In this document: positions 1 through 5,386 of the stretch, piece by piece | Layout: every line of letters begins with the position of its first letter | Position numbering within the stretch: position 1 is the stretch's first letter | DNA from: CAIXRL01 sp964619155 | Lineage (GTDB): Bacteria > Eisenbacteria > RBG-16-71-46 | DNA length: 8,121 nucleotides | NCBI GenBank assembly: GCA_964619155.1 | Contig: CAZUEM010000153.1 | Span: 1-8,121 of the forward strand | Reading direction: 5' to 3' | Notes under the pieces: model-generated | What the model was told of the DNA's origin: nothing | Database searches by the model: none | What the model saw: the letters and a program-made list of their open reading frames with translations, nothing else | Made by a program: the position numbers and the translations under genes

Positions 1-123
1 CGGCGGGCGGCGCGATTCGCGTGGGGGTCGCATGCGCCGCGAAGCTAACCGCCCCGGGCGGCGCGCCGCCACCCGCGCGCCCGGCCGCGCGGGAGGCGCG
101 GCGGGCGCGGGGCGCGGGAACGC
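1..123. other. Non-coding 3' flank of the RND operon
   Basis: This stretch lies downstream of the RND pump stop codon. I see no convincing gene in it. Two short inverted repeats are present: a 14-base perfect palindrome at 57-70, and an 8-bp stem at 72-79/86-93 with a 6-base loop. Neither is followed by a T-run on the minus strand. A minus-strand ATG at 33-31 opens a short Arg/Pro-rich frame that runs off the left edge; it has no visible ribosome binding site and is not called. Confidence 0.5.
57..93 (-). terminator. Possible GC-rich stem-loop terminator after the RND pump
   Basis: About 30 bases past the RND stop, minus-strand RNA could form an 8-bp GC stem (positions 86-93 with 72-79, 6-base loop), followed at once by a 14-base palindrome (57-70). 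The position suits the end of a transcript. There is no U-tract, so this is not a canonical intrinsic terminator, and stems of this size arise by chance in DNA this GC-rich. Confidence 0.22.
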
Positions 124-3100
124 TCAGGCGGGCGTGGCTTCCGGGTCGAACGCCGGCTCGGCGGCCGTCTCCGGCTCGATCACGTCCTCGCGCGCGTGCA
201 CCTTCGCGACGAGCGTGTAGATCGCGGGAACGAGGAACAGCGTGAACAGCGTGCCGATGATCATGCCGCTCACGAGCGTGATGCCGATGCTGTTGCGGGC
301 GCCCGCGCCGGGGCCGTGCGCGAAGATGAGCGGCATGTGGCCGAACACCGTCGCGGCGGTGGTCATGAGCACGGGCCGCAACCGCGTGCCGGCCGCCTCG
401 ATCACCGCGCGGGCCTTGTCGAGCCCGGTGCGCTGCAGGTGGTTCGCGAACTCGACGATCAGGATGCCGTTCTTGGCCACCAGCCCGACCAGCGTGATGA
501 GGCCGACCTGGCTGTAGATGTTGATCGAGGTGAAGCCGAGGAACGTGAACACCAGCGCGCCCGAGAGCGCGAGCGGCGCCGAGCCGGTCATGATGACGAT
601 CGGGTCGCGGAAGCTCTCGAACTGCGCGGCGAGCACGAGGCCGATGAGGATCGCCGACAGCAGGAACACCGCGAGGAACCGGCCGCCCTCGGTGCGCAGC
701 TGCCGCGACTCGCCCGCGTAGTCCACCGTGTAGCCGCGCGGCAGGGTCTTCTTCGCCTCGGTCTCGAGGAACTTCAGCGCCTCGTCGAGCGAGACGTTGG
801 GCGGGATGATGGCCGTCAGCCGCACCGCGTTCAGCTGCTGGAAGCGCTTCAGCTCGCGCGGCTGCGTGCTCGTGGTGATGGTCGCGAACGTCGAGAGCGG
901 CACCAGCGTGCCGTTCGGGCCGCTCACGTAGATGGACGAGAGCTGCTCGGGCGTGAGCCGCCCGGTCCGCTGCACCTGCGGGATCACCTTGTAGCTGCGC
1001 CCCTGGATGCTGAACCGGTTGACGTAGTTGCCGCCCAGCATGACCGCCATGTCCTGCCCGGCGCGGCTCATGTCCACGCCCAGCGAGCGCACCTTGTCGC
1101 GGTCGAAGACGACCTCCGCCTGCGGCTGGTCGAACTTGAGGTCGGAGTCCACGAAGATGAACTTGCCGCTCGCGTAGGCCTTGCCGATGAGCCCGCCGGC
1201 GATGGCCGCGAGCTGCTCGGGCTCGGCCGTCGAGGCGATGACGAAGTCCACCGGGAAGCTGCCGCCGCCCGGGAGCGCCGGGGGCGTCACCGCGATGGCG
1301 CGGATGCCGGGGATCTTCGAGAACGCGCCCGAGACCTGCATCTGCAACTCCTGGCTGCTCTTCTTCCGCTCGCTCCAGGGCTTCGTCACCATGCCGGCGA
1401 AGCCGCCGCCGGGGCTGAGGATCTCGAACGTGTTCCTCGTCTCGGGGAACGATCGGTAGGCCTCGCCCACCTTCGACCCGAACAGCTTCGCCTGGTCGAG
1501 CGTGGCGTTCGGCGCGCCCTGCAGGATGCCGAACACGACGCTCTGGTCCTCCGCCGGGGCCAGTTCCTGCTTCGAGAACAGGTAGAAGGGCACCATCAGG
1601 ATCACGACGATCGCCCACAGCACGAGCGCGACGTTGCGGTGCCGCAGGGTGCCGACCAGCAGGTCCATGTAGCGCTGCTTCACCTGCTCGAAACGGTGGT
1701 TGATCCAGCCGGCGAAGCCCTTCTCGCTGTCGCCCGCGCGCAGCATGCGCGACCCCATCATCGGCGAGAGCGTCAGCGCCACGACGCCGGAGATGAGCAC
1801 CGCGCCGGCGAGCGTGAACGCGAACTCGCGGAACAGCGACCCGGTCAGCCCGCCCTGGATGCCGAGCGGCGTGTACACCGCGGCGAGCGTGATGGTCATG
1901 GCGATGATCGGGCCGGTCAGCTCGCGCGCGGCGAGGATCGCGGCCTGCATCGGCGGCTTCCCCTCGTGCACGTGCCGCTCGATGTTCTCGACCATGACGA
2001 TGGCGTCGTCCACGACGAGGCCGACCGAGAGCACGATCGCGAGCAGCGTCAGCAGGTTGATCGTGAAGCCGGCCACCGCCATCAGGAACACCGCGCCGAT
2101 GAGCGAGATCGGGATCGCGACGACCGGGATGATCAGGCCGCGGAGCGAGCCGATGAAGAGGAAGATCACCAGCACGACGATGAGCAGCGTCTCGGTGAGG
2201 GTCTTGAGCACCTCGGCGATCGAGTCCTCGATGTAGACCGTCGAGTCGTACGGGATGCCCGCGGTCATGCCGACCGGAAGCTGGGCCTGGATCTCCTTCA
2301 TGGCCTCCCGGACCTCGCGGATCACCTCGAGCGTGTTGGCGGTGGGCAGCACCCAGATGCCCATGAACGTCGCCTTCTCGCCGTTGAACTTGACGTCGGT
2401 CTCGTAGTCCTCGGCGCCGAGCACGACGTCGGCCACGTCGCCGAGGCGCACGATGCCGCCCGGCGTCTCGCGCACGACCAGGCGCCGGAAGTCCTCGGCG
2501 GTCTTGAGGTCGGTGTTCGCGACCAGGTTGACCGAGGTCATCGTGCCCTTCGTGCGGCCGAGCGCGGACAGGTAGTTGTTCCGCGACAGCGCGCTCCAGA
2601 CGTCGGAGGGCGCGAGGCCCTGCGCCGCCATGCGGTCGGGCTTGAGCCAGATGCGCATGGCGAACGAGCCGCCGCCCAGCACGTCGGCGCGCTGCACGCC
2701 GCTGATCGCGCTCAGGCGAGGCTGCACGACGCGCGTCAGGTAGTCGGTGATCTCGGTCTGGCCGAGGTCCTTCGAGGCGAAGCCGAGGTACATGGCCGCG
2801 AAGCGCGAGTCGGCGGTCTGCACCTGGATGACCGGCGCCTGCGCCTCGGGCGGCAGCTCGTTGCGCACCTGCGCCACCTTGGCCTGGATCTGGGTCAGCG
2901 CCGCGTTGGTGTCGTAGTTGAGCTTCAGGTGCACCGTGATGTTGCTGACGCTCTGGGCGCTCGACGACTCCATGTAGTCGATGCCGTCGGCGCTCGCGAT
3001 CACGCGCTCGAGCGGCGAGGTGATGAAGCCGCGCACCAGGTCGGCGTTGGCGCCGACGTAGACCGTCGTGACGTTGACGACCGCGATGTCGGTGCGCGGG

Positions 3101-3210
3101 AACTGCCGCACGCTCAGCGAGCGGATCGCCTGCAGGCCCGCGATCAGGATGACGAGATTGACGACGATCGCGAGGACCGGCCGCCGGATGAAGAGGTCGG
3201 TGAACTTCAT
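124..3210 (-). CDS. RND multidrug efflux pump, inner-membrane subunit (HAE1 family, MexI/AcrB-like)
   Basis: This is a proton-driven inner-membrane efflux transporter of 1028 residues, the usual full length for the HAE1 family. It opens with the family's typical N-terminus (TDLFIRRPVLA, TM1 about 12-30). A large periplasmic domain follows to about 335, then TM2-TM6 to about 490, a second periplasmic loop at about 550-840, and TM8-TM12 to about 1002. The proton-relay residues are present: adjacent aspartates D401-D402 in TM4 (GLVVDDAIVMVENIERH) and the TM10 lysine K913 (GLVAKNGILIVEF), matching AcrB D407/D408/K940. The tail after 1003 is acidic and Pro/Ala-rich. The ATG lies one base after the adaptor's stop, with GGAG 10 bases upstream (3221-3224), so the two are cotranscribed and probably translationally coupled. 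By eye the opening and the length resemble MexI most. The exact subfamily and substrates cannot be read from the sequence. No frameshift or missing key residue is seen. Confidence 0.96.
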   Translation of the reverse strand: MKFTDLFIRRPVLAIVVNLVILIAGLQAIRSLSVRQFPRTDIAVVNVTTVYVGANADLVRGFITSPLERVIASADGIDYMESSSAQSVSNITVHLKLNYDTNAALTQIQAKVAQVRNELPPEAQAPVIQVQTADSRFAAMYLGFASKDLGQTEITDYLTRVVQPRLSAISGVQRADVLGGGSFAMRIWLKPDRMAAQGLAPSDVWSALSRNNYLSALGRTKGTMTSVNLVANTDLKTAEDFRRLVVRETPGGIVRLGDVADVVLGAEDYETDVKFNGEKATFMGIWVLPTANTLEVIREVREAMKEIQAQLPVGMTAGIPYDSTVYIEDSIAEVLKTLTETLLIVVLVIFLFIGSLRGLIIPVVAIPISLIGAVFLMAVAGFTINLLTLLAIVLSVGLVVDDAIVMVENIERHVHEGKPPMQAAILAARELTGPIIAMTITLAAVYTPLGIQGGLTGSLFREFAFTLAGAVLISGVVALTLSPMMGSRMLRAGDSEKGFAGWINHRFEQVKQRYMDLLVGTLRHRNVALVLWAIVVILMVPFYLFSKQELAPAEDQSVVFGILQGAPNATLDQAKLFGSKVGEAYRSFPETRNTFEILSPGGGFAGMVTKPWSERKKSSQELQMQVSGAFSKIPGIRAIAVTPPALPGGGSFPVDFVIASTAEPEQLAAIAGGLIGKAYASGKFIFVDSDLKFDQPQAEVVFDRDKVRSLGVDMSRAGQDMAVMLGGNYVNRFSIQGRSYKVIPQVQRTGRLTPEQLSSIYVSGPNGTLVPLSTFATITTSTQPRELKRFQQLNAVRLTAIIPPNVSLDEALKFLETEAKKTLPRGYTVDYAGESRQLRTEGGRFLAVFLLSAILIGLVLAAQFESFRDPIVIMTGSAPLALSGALVFTFLGFTSINIYSQVGLITLVGLVAKNGILIVEFANHLQRTGLDKARAVIEAAGTRLRPVLMTTAATVFGHMPLIFAHGPGAGARNSIGITLVSGMIIGTLFTLFLVPAIYTLVAKVHAREDVIEPETAAEPAFDPEATPA

Positions 3211-3211
3211 C

Positions 3212-4339
3212 TCAGCTGTTCTCCGGCTTCGGGGCGGCGCTCGCCGGCGGCGTGGTCTCGTTGTTCACGTTGACCGCCGCGCCGGTGCGCAGCTTGAAGA
3301 CGCCCGAGGTCACGACCACCTGCCCTTCGTTCACGCCGCCGAGCACCGCCACGAGGTCGCCGCGCGACGGCCCGAGCTGCACGAACTGCTGCCGCACGCC
3401 CTGGTAGGGCTTGCCCTCCGGGGACTTCAGTTCCTCGACGATGAACACCGAGTTGCCGTAGGGCGCGTAGTTGACGGCCGTGATCGGCAGCGCGATGACC
3501 GGGCGGCGCGAGCCGAGGTCCACGTGCACGGTGACGTACATGCCCGGGCGCAGCCGGCGCGCGCGGTTCGAGAACGTCGCCTGCACGCGCACGTTGCGCG
3601 TGGCGTCGTCGGCCACCGGGTTGATGGCGGTGACGCGGCCGGTGCCGAGCGAGGCCGCGGCGCTGTCGGCGCGCGCGGTCACCGCCTGGCCGGGGCGCAG
3701 CTCGCCCACCTGCTGCTGGGGCACCGTGAAGTCCACGTAGACCGGGTCGAGCGACTGCAGGGGCACGATCGGGTCACCGCTGCTCACGTACTGGCCGAGG
3801 TTCACCTGGCGGATGCCGGTGACGCCCGCGAACGGCGCGCGGATCACCTTGCGGTCGATCGCCGCCCGGACCTCGGCGACGCGCGCCTCGGCCTGCCGGA
3901 AGAGCGCGGCCGTCTGGTCGAAATCCGACTGCGGGATGAGGCTGCGCTCGAGCAGCGACTTCGAGCGGTCCAGGTTCGTCTTCGCGAGTTCGCGGGCCGC
4001 CTCGGCCGAGGCCAGCTGCGCGCGCTCCTGGCGCGCGTCGAGGTAGACGAGCGGCTGCCCCTCGGTCACGTTCGCGCCCGACTCGAAGGCGATGCGCTCG
4101 ACGACGCCCGGCAGGTCGGCGCTCAGCGTGACGCCCTGCACCGGCGCGACGCTGCCGACCGCGTCGAGGCCGTCGGCCCACGCCTGCGTCTTCGCGACCA
4201 CCGTGGTCACGGTCTCCGGCGGCGGGGCGAAGGACTTGCCGGCCGCGATCGCCGCCTGGATCTGCTGGAACTTGACGAAACCGAGGACGGCGACGATCGC
4301 GAGCACGATCGCCAGCATCTGGAACATGCGCTTGCTCAA
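3212..4339 (-). CDS. RND periplasmic adaptor (membrane fusion protein, HlyD/AcrA/MexH family)
   Basis: This 375-residue adaptor would bridge the RND pump encoded just downstream to an outer-membrane channel. Residues 7-21 form one hydrophobic N-terminal segment with no lipobox cysteine, so it is probably an uncleaved inner-membrane anchor or signal, not a lipoprotein. Then come the first lipoyl half (about 63-101, ending PLVYLDARQ), a short alpha-helical hairpin (about 102-160, rich in Ala, Glu, Arg and Leu), the second lipoyl half (about 163-195, RAPFAGVTG), a beta-barrel (about 198-275, DPVYVDFTVP and RPGMYV) and a membrane-proximal domain to about 355. A Pro/Ala-rich tail ends the protein. 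The start is TTG at 4339, chosen because AGGAG (4346-4350) sits 6 bases upstream; the next ATG, four codons in, would be 18 bases from it. The hairpin is short compared with AcrA, as in MexH-like adaptors. The family is clear; the substrate is unknown. Confidence 0.94.
   Translation of the reverse strand: MSKRMFQMLAIVLAIVAVLGFVKFQQIQAAIAAGKSFAPPPETVTTVVAKTQAWADGLDAVGSVAPVQGVTLSADLPGVVERIAFESGANVTEGQPLVYLDARQERAQLASAEAARELAKTNLDRSKSLLERSLIPQSDFDQTAALFRQAEARVAEVRAAIDRKVIRAPFAGVTGIRQVNLGQYVSSGDPIVPLQSLDPVYVDFTVPQQQVGELRPGQAVTARADSAAASLGTGRVTAINPVADDATRNVRVQATFSNRARRLRPGMYVTVHVDLGSRRPVIALPITAVNYAPYGNSVFIVEELKSPEGKPYQGVRQQFVQLGPSRGDLVAVLGGVNEGQVVVTSGVFKLRTGAAVNVNNETTPPASAAPKPENS
3219..3224 (-). 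promoter_or_regulatory. Ribosome binding site of the RND pump, inside the end of the adaptor gene
   Basis: On the minus strand GGAGAA lies within the last codons of the adaptor, with its GGAG core 10 bases before the pump's ATG. The adaptor stop (TGA, 3214-3212) and the ATG are separated by a single base, so ribosomes finishing the adaptor could restart directly on the pump. This fixes the pump start at 3210. Confidence 0.7.
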
Positions 4340-4345
4340 CGGGGA

Positions 4346-4350
4346 CTCCT
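4346..4350 (-). promoter_or_regulatory. Ribosome binding site that selects the TTG start of the adaptor
   Basis: AGGAG on the minus strand sits 6 bases before TTG at 4339. The nearest in-frame ATG (4327) would leave an 18-base gap, too far for efficient initiation. Both starts keep the same hydrophobic anchor, so the choice alters only four residues. Confidence 0.7.
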
Positions 4351-4420
4351 GGCGTTCAGACGGGTGGGGCGGGGACGACGGAATGTTCGACGGGCCCTCG
4401 CGGGGCGTGGCTGCGGCATC

Positions 4421-4447
4421 GCGCCGGTCCGGGGGTCCGGCCGGCGC
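4421..4447. repeat. GC-rich imperfect inverted repeat in the divergent spacer
   Basis: Positions 4421-4427 and 4441-4447 are perfectly complementary (7 bp). The stem can be extended by one G-U and one G-C pair, around a GC-rich loop. It could be a protein-binding dyad or an RNA hairpin in the adaptor's leader. It could also be chance, given the base composition. Confidence 0.35.
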
Positions 4448-4474
4448 ACGCGGGGGATGGGCCCGCGGCGGGAT

Positions 4475-4510
4475 CCGGGAGGGCTTCGATGCTCCCGGCC
4501 CAAGCTGGGA
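4475..4510. repeat. Two overlapping, mutually exclusive short hairpins
   Basis: The segment 4493-4498 can pair in two ways. Within 4492-4498 it pairs with 4475-4481 (7 bp, 10-base loop). Within 4493-4499 it pairs with 4504-4510 (7 bp with one G-U, 4-base loop). Both hairpins cannot form in one molecule. If the adaptor's transcript starts near 4554, they lie in its 5' leader. Arms are short for such GC-rich DNA, so regulatory meaning is uncertain. Confidence 0.3.
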
Positions 4511-4560
4511 TTCGGCGCGGGTCGCCCCGGCTGCGGGGTGGATGTGCGTCGCACGTTTTC

Positions 4561-4587
4561 ATTACAGGGCCGCGGGCGTCACGGCAA
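4561..4587 (-). promoter_or_regulatory. Candidate promoter for the adaptor-RND operon
   Basis: On the minus strand TGTAAT (4566-4561) matches the sigma-70 -10 box at five of six positions. TTGCCG (4587-4582) matches the -35 box at four of six. The spacer is 15 bases, shorter than the ideal 17. It is the only AT-rich, box-like pair I find in the spacer. Transcription from it would give a leader of about 215 bases before the TTG start. Confidence 0.35.
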
Positions 4588-4642
4588 GGGCAATTCCGGC
4601 GTCCGGAGCGTCGCGGGCCACGAACGCGGACGCACGCTGCGC

Positions 4643-4648
4643 TATCCT
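4643..4648 (+). promoter_or_regulatory. -10-like element placed for a leaderless ABC transcript
   Basis: TATCCT ends 9 bases before the ATG at 4658. A start site at the usual 6-8 bases downstream would put the mRNA 5' end within a few bases of the ATG. No Shine-Dalgarno-like purine run precedes this ATG, which fits leaderless initiation. I find no good -35 box at the expected distance (around 4620-4625), so the call rests on the -10 match, the spacing and the missing ribosome binding site. Confidence 0.4.
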
Positions 4649-4657
4649 GCGCGCCCC

Positions 4658-5386
4658 ATGCCCGGTTCCCTCCCGCCTCCGCCCACCGCTCCCGCCCCGG
4701 CCGCCCTGCGCTTTGCGGACGTCCGCAAGGACTACCCGCTCGGCGACGGCGTGATCCGCGCCCTCGACGGGCTGACCTTCGAGGTCCCGCGCGGCCAGTT
4801 CGTGGCCATCGTCGGGCGCAGCGGTTCCGGCAAGTCCACCGTGCTGCAGCTCGCCGCCGGGATCGACGTGCCCACGAGCGGCGAGGTGTGGGTGGACGGC
4901 CGGGAGCTGTCGCGGCTCTCCGACGACGACCTCACGCGCCAGCGGCGCGACCGGGTCGGGATGATCCACCAGTTCTTCAACCTGCTCGCCACGCTCTCGG
5001 TGCGCGAGAACGTCGCGCTGCCGCTGCTGCTCGCGGGCGGCGACCGCCGCCGCGCGCTCGCGCGCGCCGAGGCGCTGCTCCACGAGGTCGGGCTCTCGCA
5101 CCGGCTGGAATCGCGGCCGCACATGCTCTCGGGCGGCGAAATGCAGCGCGCGGCGATCGCCCGGGCGCTCGTCCACGAGCCGGCGCTGGTCCTGGCCGAC
5201 GAGCCGACCGGCAACCTCGACTCGCGCGCCGCCGGGCAGATCGTCGAGCTGCTCGGCACGCTCGGCCGCGGCCACGGCGTCACGGTGGTGCTGGTCACGC
5301 ACAGCCGCGAGGCGGCCGGGGCCGCGGAGCGCACGATCGAGCTGCGCGACGGGCGCATCGTCGCCGACGCGCCCGCGGGCGCATGA
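4658..5386 (+). CDS. ABC transporter ATP-binding protein (MacB/LolD/YbbA family)
   Basis: This 242-residue cytoplasmic ATPase would power the FtsX-type permease encoded next. After a Pro/Ala-rich N-terminal tail (1-16), the nucleotide-binding domain shows, in order: Walker A GRSGSGKST (53-61); Q-loop with Q105 in the run IHQFFNLL, which resembles the FQxFNLLP of MacB/LolD relatives; signature LSGGEMQR (157-164); Walker B VLADEP with catalytic E182; D-loop GNLDS (186-190); and the switch histidine H215. All catalytic elements are intact. The aromatic residue usually found just before the Q-loop glutamine is a histidine here. The length fits YbbA and LolD. ATG at 4658 is the only sensible start, since the domain begins at residue 17; it lacks a ribosome binding site and may be translated from a leaderless mRNA. 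The stop overlaps the permease start as ATGA. What is moved cannot be told from the ATPase. Confidence 0.95.
   Translation: MPGSLPPPPTAPAPAALRFADVRKDYPLGDGVIRALDGLTFEVPRGQFVAIVGRSGSGKSTVLQLAAGIDVPTSGEVWVDGRELSRLSDDDLTRQRRDRVGMIHQFFNLLATLSVRENVALPLLLAGGDRRRALARAEALLHEVGLSHRLESRPHMLSGGEMQRAAIARALVHEPALVLADEPTGNLDSRAAGQIVELLGTLGRGHGVTVVLVTHSREAAGAAERTIELRDGRIVADAPAGA

Larger units (their letters stand above)
4340..4657. other. Divergent intergenic spacer between the RND and ABC operons
   Basis: This 318-bp stretch separates two operons that point away from each other, so promoters for both must lie in it or close by. A short AT-richer patch at 4553-4567 stands out from the GC-rich background and is a natural place for a promoter. 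Inverted repeats are seen at 4421-4447 and 4475-4510. The minus-strand frames across it are Pro/Arg-rich, overlap the adaptor start region and resemble no family, so no gene is called. I see no tRNA, sRNA signature or insertion sequence. Confidence 0.7.

Noticed and set aside
1..33. Minus-strand ATG at 33-31 opening a frame off the left edge, a possible start of a third efflux gene
   Set aside because: Only eleven codons are visible. They are Arg/Pro-rich, with no signal peptide and no ribosome binding site, so there is no support for an outer-membrane channel start.
196..3273. A 1025-codon open frame on the plus strand opposite the RND pump
   Set aside because: It is the antisense shadow of a GC-rich gene. 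Its product is a His/Arg/Asp/Glu-rich run with no domain, while the minus strand encodes an intact RND pump with all proton-relay residues.
4475..4510. CRISPR-like or mobile-element repeats in the divergent spacer
   Set aside because: Only single short inverted repeats are seen. There is no repeated unit with regular spacing, no transposase fragment and no target-site duplication.
4336..4562. Small Pro/Arg-rich minus-strand frames of 68-72 codons in the divergent spacer, one containing RIPAWAG- and PACAG-like runs
   Set aside because: They overlap the adaptor's binding site and start region or run beside it, have no clear ribosome binding site, and look like translated GC-rich inverted repeats, not a protein family.
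4489..5382. N-terminal extension of the permease frame upstream of 5383, which stays open from 4489
   Set aside because: This part overlaps the ABC ATPase in another frame and reads as low-complexity Arg/Ala/Pro. The ATGA start at 5383 directly precedes a normal FtsX-type N-terminus and first membrane helix.
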